Below, one piece after another: positions 52,517 to 60,994 of a stretch of DNA of 64,000 bases. Below the pieces are notes generated by a model. It had not been told where the DNA came from and made no database searches. It was given only the letters and a program-made list of their open reading frames with translations. The stretch covers positions 321,601-385,600 of the forward strand of contig NZ_FNDJ01000009.1 of NCBI RefSeq assembly GCF_900099965.1, read 5' to 3'. The DNA is from Nonomuraea jiangxiensis. Its GTDB lineage: Bacteria; Actinomycetota; Actinomycetes; Streptosporangiales; Streptosporangiaceae. The first letter of the stretch is position 1; every line of letters starts with the position of its first letter. Both the position numbers and the translations under genes were made by a program.

Positions 52517-53347
52517 GTGAGCATCATGGCCACGCCGGAGCCGCGTTCGGACATGGTCCTGCTCGATGCCATGTCGGACGAGCTTGAACTGATCAATATC
52601 GGCGGTGCCGGTGGACGGATGACGGAGACGGCGGATGCCGCTGTGTCCCGGCTGGCCCGCGAGATCAACATTGTGCTCGGCCGGTTGGACGATGCCGAAA
52701 GGTGCACCAGGACCGCGCTGGAGGAGCAGCGCCGGGTCGGGGCGGATGCCGCGCACGCACTGCGTACGCCGGTCGCCGCGCTGCGCGCGGAGCTGGAGGA
52801 AGCCCGCATGAACCCCGGCCGCACCGACCTGGACGGCCTGCTGAGCCGTACGCTCGGCGCCGTGGACCGGCTCCAGGAGGTCATCAGGGAGTTGCGGCTG
52901 CTCGCCGACCCGCCGAAGCCGAGCGGCGACGGGGACGCCGTCGATCTGGCGGCACTGGTCGAAACCGAGCTTTCACGCTGCGTGAGCACCCGGCCGTTGG
53001 TGCTGTCGGGCGGCACCGGCGTCTTCGTCACCGCCGACCGTTGCCGGCTGCGGAGGGCGCTGGCGATCATGCTGCGACACGCCAGGCGGCACACCGGAGG
53101 CGCGATTTACGTACGGGTGCGTCAGTCCGGCGGCATCGCCGAGCTCAGCCTCGCCGCCGGACCTGCCCCGGAGGGACGGATGCCGTCGGACACCTGCCGG
53201 CTGGACACGGCGAGGACCGACAGGTGCCTCGGTCTGGGGAGCGTCTGGGGCATCGCGCACGCGCTGGATGGCGCGTTCACCGTTCAGGGCACGCCGTGCG
53301 GCGGCTCGCGTCTCCTGCTCCGGCTCCCCCTGGCCCCCGCCTCCTGA
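52517..53347 (+). CDS. Histidine-kinase-like protein with degenerate catalytic domain
   Basis: The 276-residue protein starts at GTG after GGAGG. It has a HisKA dimerisation helix with the H-box HALRTPVAALRAELEEA. The ATPase region has lost key residues: the N-box reads IMLRHARRHTGG, with His at the place of the Mg-binding Asn, and the G1-like region reads SLAAGPAPEG without the Asp-x-Gly. No membrane segment or response regulator gene is present. It is probably a pseudo-kinase or decayed gene. Its 3' end overlaps the fragment of an XRE regulator. Confidence 0.7.
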   Translation: MSIMATPEPRSDMVLLDAMSDELELINIGGAGGRMTETADAAVSRLAREINIVLGRLDDAERCTRTALEEQRRVGADAAHALRTPVAALRAELEEARMNPGRTDLDGLLSRTLGAVDRLQEVIRELRLLADPPKPSGDGDAVDLAALVETELSRCVSTRPLVLSGGTGVFVTADRCRLRRALAIMLRHARRHTGGAIYVRVRQSGGIAELSLAAGPAPEGRMPSDTCRLDTARTDRCLGLGSVWGIAHALDGAFTVQGTPCGGSRLLLRLPLAPAS

Positions 53348-53541
53348 CCCCGCCGGACGTGGGTCTGCCCCGGCGATCCGACGGCCGCCGGGTGGCCGGC
53401 CTGCGCCGCGAGGCGCTCGCACTGGCCGCCGGGGTCAGCGTCGACTACTACACCCGCCTGGAGCAGGGGCGGGTCGGCAACGTTTCCGACCAGGTGCTGG
53501 AGGCGGTCTCCGGCGTCCTGCGGCTGACAGTGATGATGTAG
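53344..53541 (+). pseudogene. XRE/MmyB-type HTH regulator fragment
   Basis: The frame gives LTPPDVGLPRRSDGRRVAGL and REALALAAGVSVDYYTRLEQ, then GNVSDQVLEAVSGVL, the helix-turn-helix of the MmyB-like XRE family. The N-terminal start (about 10 residues) and the C-terminal ligand domain are missing, and the frame stops at TAG after RLTVMM. Relatives continue with Asp-Asp-Glu-Arg at this place, so a frameshift is likely. It directly abuts the pseudo-kinase gene. Confidence 0.65.
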
Positions 53542-53661
53542 ATGAGCGCTTCCCGCGCCTGTGACTTCATAGGAGCCTGGCCAGAGGCCCCATCACTGTC
53601 ATGTCCGCCTTGCCCGGCTGGTGCGTGCCGCCCTGCCCCCGGTCAAGACGACAGGACGACG

Positions 53662-53828
53662 ATGACCTCCATTACACCCCAGACCGCGCCGCTCACCGAA
53701 GTCGCCGGCGGCGTGGACACCCACCAGGACACCCACACCGCAGCGGTGATCGACCCGGTCGGCCGGGTCGGATGCGCGCCTTCGGACAGCTGAACCGGAT
53801 CGGTGTCGAAGGCACCGGCGTCTACTAA
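53662..53828 (+). pseudogene. IS110-family transposase N-terminal remnant
   Basis: The frame starts MTSITPQTAPLTEVAGGVDT followed by HQDTHTAAVIDPVGRV, the RuvC-like DEDD-type N-terminus of IS110 transposases. It then shifts: another frame continues with MRAFGQLNRIGVEGTGVY. About 20-25 codons between the two parts appear deleted, and the transposase is cut at the Tyr position by TAA. No terminal repeats are visible. It marks past insertion and decay. Confidence 0.75.
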
Positions 53829-54022
53829 GCCAGACGGCGGCACCATGGCGAGGGCGCGTTCACAGGTCCATGGTCCACGCGTCTTCGGTGCCGCAGGAGA
53901 CGATGCACCGGGGCGAATCCGATCAGGTGTTATGGGATCTTTCGCCCTTAGGGTCTGGTTCATCGGTACGTTCGGTCGAGTTCGCGTGAATGATCTCCAC
54001 GACGGCCAGAGTCTCCACGGGA
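53829..54022. other. Intergenic sequence after the IS110 remnant
   Basis: No gene is supported here; together with the two preceding remnants it fills the 750-bp gap before the secreted protein gene. The promoter of that gene must lie in this stretch (for example around gttatgggatctttcgcc), but no clear box is identified. Confidence 0.4.
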
Positions 54023-54069
54023 GTTGGGAAGGGCGTCCAGCGCACCCGGATCCGCGCGCCTTTCCCAAC
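54023..54069 (+). repeat. Long inverted repeat in the leader of the secreted beta-propeller gene
   Basis: GTTGGGAAGGGCG pairs with CGCCTTTCCCAAC (12 of 13) over a 21-base loop, 15 bp before the ribosome site at 54084. It could be an operator or a leader hairpin affecting translation. Confidence 0.5.
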
Positions 54070-54097
54070 CTGTGTGTGCCCTTGGAGGGAAATGATG

Positions 54098-55054
54098 ATG
54101 ACCCGTGTCAGTGTCGCAGCAGGTGTGGCGGCGTCGATCGCCGTCGGAGCCCTGGCGTTGAGCATGGTCGCCCCCGCGCAGGCGGCTCAGCCGGCGCAGG
54201 CGCGCTCCGCCGCCGGCGTGGCCGCCGTCGCCGAGCCGCCGGCCTTCACCGCCACCCTTGCCAGGTCGTACGACACGTTCGACGCGAACCAGGCGGTCGC
54301 CGTCGACAAGAAGTACTTCTACGTGGTCGACAACCGTAAGATCACCAAGCACGACAAGGAGACCGGCAAGCCCTTGCTGCAGTTCGTGTCCGACCCCGCC
54401 GGCCCCATGATCCACATGGACAGCGCCGTCGTGGTCGGCGACAAGCTGTACGCGGCGCACTCCAACTACGACCGGTCGCCGATGCAGAGCTCGATCGAGG
54501 TGTTCGACACCAGGACGTTGAAGCACATCGACACCTACAGCTTCGGCGTCTACCGCGGCTCGCTGACCTGGCTGGACCGCCACGACGGCGCGTGGTGGGC
54601 GGGCTTCGCCAACTACGACGTGGTGCCCGACGGCGAGACCGAGCCGTACGGCGGGACCGACAACACCCAGATCGTCAAGCTGAACGACGACTTCCAGGTC
54701 GTCGAGTCGTGGAACATCCCGAAGGCGATCCTCGACCGCTTCAAGCCGATGAGCAACTCCGGCGGATCGTGGGGTCCCGACGGCCGGCTCTGGCTCACCG
54801 GCCACGACCTCGGTGAGGCGTACGTGATGAAGCCGCCCTCCGCGGGCGCGGAGCTCCAGTGGGTGGCCACCGTCGCCCTGCCGAGCGTCGAGGGCCAGGG
54901 CATCGCCTGGGACCGCTCGGACCACACGCCCGAGCTCTGGGCGATCAAGCGGTCCACCTCGCAGGCGCTGAGCTTCACCGTTCCGTTCCGGTCGATCAGC
55001 GACCCGGACACCCCGACCTGGCAGGTCTTCGGCCCGGGCCAGTTCCAGCAGTAG
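54098..55054 (+). CDS. Secreted hypothetical protein, beta-propeller-like
   Basis: This 318-residue product has a signal peptide (VAAGVAASIAVGALALSMVA, cleavage near AQAA) and a region of alternating strands. Repeats resemble six-bladed propellers: NQAVAVDKKYFYVVDNRKIT, HMDSAVVVGDKLYAAHSNYD and SGGSWGPDGRLWLTGHD. Three consecutive ATG codons exist; the last has the best distance (8 bases) from GGAGG. No catalytic residues are recognisable. It ends directly at a GC-rich terminator. Confidence 0.72.
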   Translation: MTRVSVAAGVAASIAVGALALSMVAPAQAAQPAQARSAAGVAAVAEPPAFTATLARSYDTFDANQAVAVDKKYFYVVDNRKITKHDKETGKPLLQFVSDPAGPMIHMDSAVVVGDKLYAAHSNYDRSPMQSSIEVFDTRTLKHIDTYSFGVYRGSLTWLDRHDGAWWAGFANYDVVPDGETEPYGGTDNTQIVKLNDDFQVVESWNIPKAILDRFKPMSNSGGSWGPDGRLWLTGHDLGEAYVMKPPSAGAELQWVATVALPSVEGQGIAWDRSDHTPELWAIKRSTSQALSFTVPFRSISDPDTPTWQVFGPGQFQQ

Positions 55055-55056
55055 CA

Positions 55057-55090
55057 CCCGCGCTCCCGTGCCCCCGCGGGGGCGCGGGTT
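55057..55090 (+). terminator. GC-rich terminator after the secreted protein gene
   Basis: CCCGCG and CGCGGG flank an inner CCCCCGCGGGGG self-complementary segment, followed by TTT. It begins 3 bp after the stop codon. Confidence 0.6.
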
Positions 55091-55423
55091 TCGGCGAGCA
55101 TGACAGGTAGGTGCTGTACCGCACGAGAATGGCATGAGGGCCGTATGGCGATTCACGCCCGGCACCCGGGGTTAAGGACCTGCTCGCGCCGGTCGAGGCG
55201 AATTTCTCGCATCCCGCATATCACGCGGAAGTAAATTTCAGCACGCCTGGAACCGCTCTCACCGCACTGGCCCCAGCCATTCCGGACGCGTAATCTTCTT
55301 ATTCCGTTCCAGGAAGTACCGTTCCAAGGCGGCTTCCGTCGATCATTGGTCGCGGCAAATCAAGATCTGTGGGCAATCGTACGGTTCCTGTTGGTGAAAA
55401 GCCGCGCACTGCAGGGTGGTCGT
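55091..55423. other. Promoter region of the AfsR-like gene
   Basis: This 333-bp gap is noticeably richer in A/T than its surroundings, with stretches such as gaagtaaatttcagc and gcaaatcaagatc. It contains a direct repeat CCGTTCCA at 55304 and 55319. No gene is supported. It likely holds the control region of the SARP gene. Confidence 0.45.
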
Positions 55424-57280
55424 ATGGATTTCAAGATCCTCGGGCCGATCGAGGTTCGCACCTCTCTGGGGAGGCCGATCGCGCTCGGACGCCGAAAACA
55501 GCGGATCCTGCTGGCGGCCCTGCTGCTCAACCCGGGCAAGGCGATCCCCAGCCGGCGCATGCTCGACTGGTTGTGGGGCGAGCGCGCTCCGGCCACTGCC
55601 GAGTCGAACCTCTACACCTATATCTCCGCACTCCGCAAGGTGCTCGGCTCCCCCTCCCGCATCGAGGCGGGCTCCAACGGATACGTGCTGCATGTCACGC
55701 CCGGCGAGGTCGACGTCACGTTGTTCGAGGACCTCGCCGCGCAGGGGCAGCGGGCGCTGTCCGAAGGGCGCCACGACGTCGCGCTCGAACGGCTGACCCG
55801 GGCCCTCTGCCTGTGGCGCGGCGAGTCCGTCCTGGAGGAGCTCCCCCTGCCCGCGCCGCTGCGCTGCGAGGCTGCGCGGCTGGAGCGGCTGCGGGCGACC
55901 GTCGTGGACGCCTCGCTGGAGGCCCGGCTGGCGCTCGGCCTGCACGGCGAGATGCTCGCCGACCTGGAGGCCCTGACGTCCAGGGACCCGCTGAACGAGC
56001 GGCTGCGGGCACAGCTCATGCTGGCCTTGTACCGTTCCGGCCGCAGGGCCGACGCGCTGACGGTCTACCAGAACGCGCGGCTGACGCTGGCCGCCGAGGT
56101 CGGCATCGACCCCGGCCCGGACCTGATCCGCATGCACCAGCGCATCCTCGCCGACGACCCCGCGCTGACGCCGCCGCCGGCGGTCGCCGCCCGCCGGGTA
56201 CCGGCCGAGTTACCCATCGGCTCGGCCGCCTTCACCGGCCGGGCCGCCGAGATCGCCCGCCTGCGCACGGTGCTGACCTCGGCCTCCGGCGCGACCGCCA
56301 TCTCGGCGATCACGGGCGCCGCGGGGGTGGGCAAATCGGCGCTGGCCGTGCACGTCGCCCACCAGGTCGCGGGCCGGTTCCCTGACGGGCGGCTCTACGT
56401 GGACCTGCACGGCTCCACCCCCGGCGTCGCGCCGCTGAACTCCGCCGACGTCCTGGCCCGCCTGCTGCGCTCGCTCGGCGACGACACGGCCGGGCCGCCC
56501 GACGTGGACGAGGCCGCGGCCCGCTTCCGCTCGCTGACCGACGGCAGGCACCTGCTGCTCCTGCTCGACAACGCCCGCGACGCCGCGCAGGTGCGCCCGC
56601 TGCTGCCCGCGAGCCCCACCTGCCGCGTGCTGGTCACCGCCCGCCGGATGCTCACCTCGCTGGAGGCCGTGTCACACGTCCGCCTCGGCGTCATGGCCGA
56701 GGACGAGACCTCCACGCTGCTCGGCCGCCTGATCGGGGAGGAACGCGTGGCGGCCGAACGGCGCGCGGCACGCGCGATCGTACGGTTGTGCGCCGGGCTG
56801 CCGCTGGCGATCAGGATCGCCGCCGCCCGGCTGATCGCCCGGCCGGAGCTGTCGCTGCGCGCCCTGGCCGACCGGCTGGCGGTCGAGGACCTCCGCCTGT
56901 CCGAGCTCCAGTCCGACGACCAGGCCGTGCGGGCGTGCTTCATGATGAGCTACCGGAGCCTGGACGCCGAGTCCTCCCGGATGTTCCGGCTGCTGAGCCT
57001 GCTCGGCGGGGCCGCCATCAGCGTCGCCGCTGCCGCCGCCCTGGCCGACCGTCCCGAGCCGTGCACCGCCGACCTGCTCGACCACCTCGCCGAAACCCAG
57101 CTGCTGGAGGCGTGCGGCCACACCCGCTACCGCATGCACGACCTGCTCCGCCTGTTCGCCCGCGAACGGGCCAGGGAGGAGGACACCGAGGAGGACCAGG
57201 CGCAGGCCGTACGGCGGGCACGGAGTGACGTCTGGACGCCGCCCGCCCAGCCGGCCACCTACCTGACCGCGAGGGGCTGA
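55424..57280 (+). CDS. AfsR/SARP family transcriptional activator with NB-ARC ATPase
   Basis: This 618-residue regulator has an OmpR-like winged helix (1-95: KILGPIEVRTSLGRPIALGRRKQRILLAALLL), then a BTAD helical domain (95-250). An NB-ARC/AP-ATPase follows, with P-loop GAAGVGKSA near residue 300 and LLLLLDNARDAAQV as Walker B. It ends after the winged-helix segment (TRYRMHDLLRLFARERA) and lacks the TPR repeats of full AfsR (about 990 residues). SARPs switch on biosynthetic clusters, so it probably activates the operon starting at 57511. Confidence 0.9.
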   Translation: MDFKILGPIEVRTSLGRPIALGRRKQRILLAALLLNPGKAIPSRRMLDWLWGERAPATAESNLYTYISALRKVLGSPSRIEAGSNGYVLHVTPGEVDVTLFEDLAAQGQRALSEGRHDVALERLTRALCLWRGESVLEELPLPAPLRCEAARLERLRATVVDASLEARLALGLHGEMLADLEALTSRDPLNERLRAQLMLALYRSGRRADALTVYQNARLTLAAEVGIDPGPDLIRMHQRILADDPALTPPPAVAARRVPAELPIGSAAFTGRAAEIARLRTVLTSASGATAISAITGAAGVGKSALAVHVAHQVAGRFPDGRLYVDLHGSTPGVAPLNSADVLARLLRSLGDDTAGPPDVDEAAARFRSLTDGRHLLLLLDNARDAAQVRPLLPASPTCRVLVTARRMLTSLEAVSHVRLGVMAEDETSTLLGRLIGEERVAAERRAARAIVRLCAGLPLAIRIAAARLIARPELSLRALADRLAVEDLRLSELQSDDQAVRACFMMSYRSLDAESSRMFRLLSLLGGAAISVAAAAALADRPEPCTADLLDHLAETQLLEACGHTRYRMHDLLRLFARERAREEDTEEDQAQAVRRARSDVWTPPAQPATYLTARG

Positions 57281-57510
57281 GCCCGGCGGGCCGCCCCGCA
57301 TCGGGAAATCAGCCGTAATCGCCGCGTGATCTGACCGATGAATACCCGGCGATCCGCCCCGCACCGCCACGCGCCGCCGACCTACACAAATCTGTATGGC
57401 ATGGGGTGTAGCCGGATTCGACATTGTTGACGCCATGTCTCACCCTTTTCTCACCGCCGAGAAGAAGGCCGGGCACCAGCGGAATTCGCGCGAACCGGGA
57501 AGGGCAGGAC

Positions 57511-58944
57511 GTGTCTGAGCTCATCGGCATCGACGAGTGTGAAAGTTTCACCGTAAAACAGGTCCAAGATCTGTACAGAAAGTACGTCAGCCGCAGCCAG
57601 GTCAACCTCATGACCTCCTTCGGCTTCGGCCGGGAGCTCGTCGAGAGCGCCGAGGGCGCCTGGATCCGGACCCGCGACGGCCGCCGCATCCTTGACGTCA
57701 CCGGCGGGGTCGGCGTGCTCAACCACGGCCACAACCACCCCCGCGTCCTCCAGGCCCGGCGCCGCTTCGCCGACCGCCGGCGCATGGAGGTGCACAAGGC
57801 GTTCTTCTCGCCGTACGTGGCCGCCCTCAGCCACAACATCGCCGAGCTGCTGCCGGGCGACCTGAACATCTCCTACTTCCCGAACTCCGGCGCCGAGGCG
57901 AACGAGGGCGCCGTCAAGATGGCGTACAAGTACCACGAGGGGCGCCGCAACACCATCCTCCGCTCCGACATCAGCTTCCACGGCAAGACCCTGGGCGCGG
58001 GCAGCCTGACCGGATCGTCGGAGAACTCCTTCCGCTTCCCCGGTCTCCCCGGCATCGTCGTCCACCCCTACGGCGACATCGCGGCCGTCCGCGCGGCCGT
58101 CGAGGCCGCCCGCACCCCCGACGGCACGTGCGACGTCTACGCGATCATGGCCGAGCCGTTCAGCGCGTCGAGCATGCGCTGCTGGTCGGAGAGCGACCTG
58201 TACGAGCTGCGGCGGCTCTGCGACGCGAACGACATCATGCTGATCTTCGACGAGGTCTACACCGGCTGGGGCAAGACGGGCAGCCTCTTCTACTTCATGC
58301 GCTATCCCGACCTGCTGCCCGACATCCTCGTCTACTCCAAGTCCCTCGGCGGCGGCAAGGCGTCCATCGCCGGCTACACCGCCCGCGAGCGCGTCTTCCG
58401 CAGGGCCTACGACCGGCTCTCCGACGTCATCCTGCACAGCACCACCTACTACGGCTTCGGCGAGGAGACCGTCACCGCCATCGAGGCCGTCAACATCGTC
58501 GTCGAGGACGACTACCCCGCCAGGGCCCGGCAGATCGAGCGCATCCTGGGTCCCGGCCTGCAGGCCGTCCACAAGCGTCACCCCGACGTGGTCGCCCGGG
58601 TGAGCGGGGTGGGAGCGCTGTGGGGCGTGTTCCTCGGCGGCGGGCCCAAGGTGCTGGACCTGGCCGCCAAGCTCGCGCCCGGCTTCTCCGGGGACCCGCA
58701 GTTCCGGACCAAGCTGATCACGCTGTCGGTCATCGCCGACCTCTACCGCGAGCACGGCATCGTCTCCTACTACAGCCCGAACGCCGACAACCCCCTCGTC
58801 GTCGCGCCGACCCTGGCCATCGAACCGGACGACGTCGAGTACTTCCTCGACGGCCTCGACCGGACGCTGGCCAAGGGCCTGCCGCGGCTGCTCGCCCGGT
58901 TCGTACGAGAGAAGGTGGGGTCGCGATGGGCCGCCGGATCGTAG
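57511..58944 (+). CDS. Class III PLP-dependent aminotransferase
   Basis: This 477-residue enzyme starts at a GTG after GGGAAGGGCAGGAC. The fold-type I motifs are VTGGVGVLNHGHNHP, NSGAEANEGAVKMA, the PLP-phosphate region and IFDEVYTGWGKTGSLF. The Schiff-base lysine is Lys277 in VYSKSLGGGKAS. Class III enzymes transfer amino groups to aldehydes or ketones such as in diaminobutyrate or aminosugar-like chemistry. It is the first gene of a four-gene run with an epimerase and a UbiA prenyltransferase. The substrate is unknown. Confidence 0.9.
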   Translation: MSELIGIDECESFTVKQVQDLYRKYVSRSQVNLMTSFGFGRELVESAEGAWIRTRDGRRILDVTGGVGVLNHGHNHPRVLQARRRFADRRRMEVHKAFFSPYVAALSHNIAELLPGDLNISYFPNSGAEANEGAVKMAYKYHEGRRNTILRSDISFHGKTLGAGSLTGSSENSFRFPGLPGIVVHPYGDIAAVRAAVEAARTPDGTCDVYAIMAEPFSASSMRCWSESDLYELRRLCDANDIMLIFDEVYTGWGKTGSLFYFMRYPDLLPDILVYSKSLGGGKASIAGYTARERVFRRAYDRLSDVILHSTTYYGFGEETVTAIEAVNIVVEDDYPARARQIERILGPGLQAVHKRHPDVVARVSGVGALWGVFLGGGPKVLDLAAKLAPGFSGDPQFRTKLITLSVIADLYREHGIVSYYSPNADNPLVVAPTLAIEPDDVEYFLDGLDRTLAKGLPRLLARFVREKVGSRWAAGS

Positions 58945-59972
58945 TCACCGGCAGCGCCGGGATGCTCGGCGGCCACCTGGCCCGCCGGCTCGTGCTCGAC
59001 GGTCACGACGTGGTCGGGGTGGACCTGCGTCCCCAGGCCGACCCGCTGCCGGCGGCGGAGCACCGGATCGGCGACGTGCGCGACCTGCCGCTGATGACCG
59101 AGGTCATGACCGGCGCGGACGCCGTCGTCCACTGCGCCGGCGCGCTGCCCAGCTACCCGGCCGAGCAGATCCACGACCTGATCGTCGGCGGCACCCGCAC
59201 CGTCCTGGAGGCCGGGCGCCGGGCCGGCGTGGAGCGGCTGGTCCACATCTCCTCCACCGCCGTGTACGGGCTGCCGACGCTCGTGCCCACGCCTGAGGAC
59301 CATCCGCGCGCGCCGGTCGACCCCTACACCAGGGCGAAGGCCGCCGCCGAGGAACTGGCGGAGAAGTACCGGGCCGACGGCATGTGCGTGCCGATCCTGC
59401 GCCCCAAGACCTTCCTCGGCCCCGGCCGGATGGGCCTGTTCGCGATGCTGTTCGAGTGGGCCGAGGAGGGCCGTAACTTCCCGGTGCTCGGCCGCGGGGA
59501 CAAGCGCATCCAGATGTTCGCGATCGAGGACCTGGTGGACGCCGTGGCCGTCGTGCTCGACGCGCCGCCCGACGTCGCCGGCGACACCTACAACCTGGCC
59601 GCCGCCGAGTTCGGCACGCTGCGCGCGGACTTCCAGGCGGTGCTCGACGCGGCCGGGCACGGCAGGCGGGTCGTCTCGCTGCCCGCGGGACCGGCCCTGG
59701 CCGGGCTCCGGCTGCTGGAGCGCACCAGGCTGTCCCCGGTGTACGGGCGGCTGGCGCGCAAGCTGCTCGCCGATTCCTATGTCAGCATCGACAAGGCCCG
59801 TGAACGGCTCGGCTTCCGTCCACGGCTGTCCAACCAGGACGCGATTCTCCGCACGTACGCATGGTGGCGGGAACACCGTGCGGCGGGCTCACCGGCCGGC
59901 TCGCGGGGCGGCGCGACGAGCCGTGACGCGTGGCGGCAGGGCGCGCTGTCGCTGGCGAAGATCTTCTTCTGA
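58926..59972 (+). CDS. NAD-dependent epimerase/dehydratase (extended SDR)
   Basis: This 348-residue sugar-nucleotide-type SDR overlaps the aminotransferase by 19 bp. The NAD-binding motif TGSAGMLGGHLARRLV, the downstream HISSTAVYG (Ser/Thr of the triad) and YTRAKAAAEEL (Tyr-x3-Lys) are all present. LRPKTFLGPGRMG and the QMFAIEDLVDAV block fit extended SDRs that act on NDP-sugars or polyprenyl-linked substrates. The C-terminal 40 residues are basic and may peripherally attach the protein to the membrane. Confidence 0.88.
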   Translation: MGRRIVVTGSAGMLGGHLARRLVLDGHDVVGVDLRPQADPLPAAEHRIGDVRDLPLMTEVMTGADAVVHCAGALPSYPAEQIHDLIVGGTRTVLEAGRRAGVERLVHISSTAVYGLPTLVPTPEDHPRAPVDPYTRAKAAAEELAEKYRADGMCVPILRPKTFLGPGRMGLFAMLFEWAEEGRNFPVLGRGDKRIQMFAIEDLVDAVAVVLDAPPDVAGDTYNLAAAEFGTLRADFQAVLDAAGHGRRVVSLPAGPALAGLRLLERTRLSPVYGRLARKLLADSYVSIDKARERLGFRPRLSNQDAILRTYAWWREHRAAGSPAGSRGGATSRDAWRQGALSLAKIFF

Positions 59973-59988
59973 GCTGGTGGGGTAAAGC

Positions 59989-60972
59989 ATGCGCCTTGTC
60001 GAATCGGCAGACGTCCCGGAGAGCCCGCAGCGTCAGGGAGCGACGCTGGACCCGGCTCCGGAGACCCGCAAGCGCCTGGTCGCGGATCTGGCCGCCCTGA
60101 TCCGGCCCTCCCACGCGGCCAAGGCGATCCTTCTCGTGCCCGTGGCGCTCATCGGCGCGCCCTCCCCCAGCCTGGCCGAGGTGGTCGGCGTCGGCTGGGC
60201 CACGGTGGCGTTCATGGTCGCCTCCGCCGCCGTCTACATCGGCAACGACATCGCCGACCGGCACCGCGACCGCCTCCATCCCGTCAAGCGCGAGCGCCCC
60301 ATCGCGGCCGGCCGGGTGCGGGTGCTGACCGCGGGCGCCTGCTGCGTCGTCCTGCTGGCGGTGCTCGCGGCCGTCGTCGCCCGGGAACCGGTCTCCTCCT
60401 GGCCGGTGCTGGTGTACCTCGCGCTCAACGTCGCCTACAGCCGCCTGCTCAAGCACATTCCGCTGGTCGACGTGGGCACGGTCGCGGCCGGCTTCGTCCT
60501 GCGCGTGATCCAGGGGTACGAGGTGACCGGCGACCGGGTGCCCGCCTGGCTGCTGATCACGGTGTTCTCGATGTCCCTGCTGCTGCTCATCGGCAAACGC
60601 CGCCAGGAACTGCTGGAGGCCGGGGCCGTCCACCGGCCCGCGCTGCGCGGCTACTCGATGGAGCTGACCAACTGGCTGCTGCAGATCGCGTCCGTGCTCG
60701 CCCTCGTCTCCGGCCTGATGTACCTGCGTGACGAGGGGCCGTTCGGCCCGCAGCACGGCCAGACCGCGATGATGCTGTCCACCCCCTTCGCGCTCTTCGC
60801 CCTCTTCCGGTACCTGCAGTTGCAGCTCGTGGACAAGGAGGGCGGTGACCCGGTGCGTGTCCTGCTGCGCGACCGCGTCATGGTCGCGAACTCGATGTTG
60901 TGGGCCGCCACCCTGGGTGTGACGCTCGTACTCGTCCATCACCCGTCCCTGGCGGCGGCCCTCCACCTGTGA
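59989..60972 (+). CDS. UbiA-family prenyltransferase, decaprenyl-phosphate phosphoribosyltransferase-like
   Basis: This 327-residue membrane enzyme has about nine helices. Its first Asp-rich motif NDIADRHRDRLHPVKR with the following RPIAAG block is the signature of polyprenyl-phosphate phosphoribosyltransferases (Rv3806c type). The second motif YSRLLKHIPLVDV also fits. Such enzymes link 5-phosphoribose from PRPP to polyprenyl phosphate. An N-terminal soluble 35 residues precede the first helix. In this operon it likely makes the lipid carrier on which the epimerase and aminotransferase products are used. Confidence 0.85.
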   Translation: MRLVESADVPESPQRQGATLDPAPETRKRLVADLAALIRPSHAAKAILLVPVALIGAPSPSLAEVVGVGWATVAFMVASAAVYIGNDIADRHRDRLHPVKRERPIAAGRVRVLTAGACCVVLLAVLAAVVAREPVSSWPVLVYLALNVAYSRLLKHIPLVDVGTVAAGFVLRVIQGYEVTGDRVPAWLLITVFSMSLLLLIGKRRQELLEAGAVHRPALRGYSMELTNWLLQIASVLALVSGLMYLRDEGPFGPQHGQTAMMLSTPFALFALFRYLQLQLVDKEGGDPVRVLLRDRVMVANSMLWAATLGVTLVLVHHPSLAAALHL

Positions 60973-60994
60973 GAACGACTGCGAGAGGAAGGCG

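Noticed and set aside
55304..55326. Direct repeat CCGTTCCA (15-bp period) as a SARP binding site
   Set aside because: SARP sites are usually heptamers 11 or 22 bp apart close to a -10; this spacing does not fit, so it is only mentioned as context.
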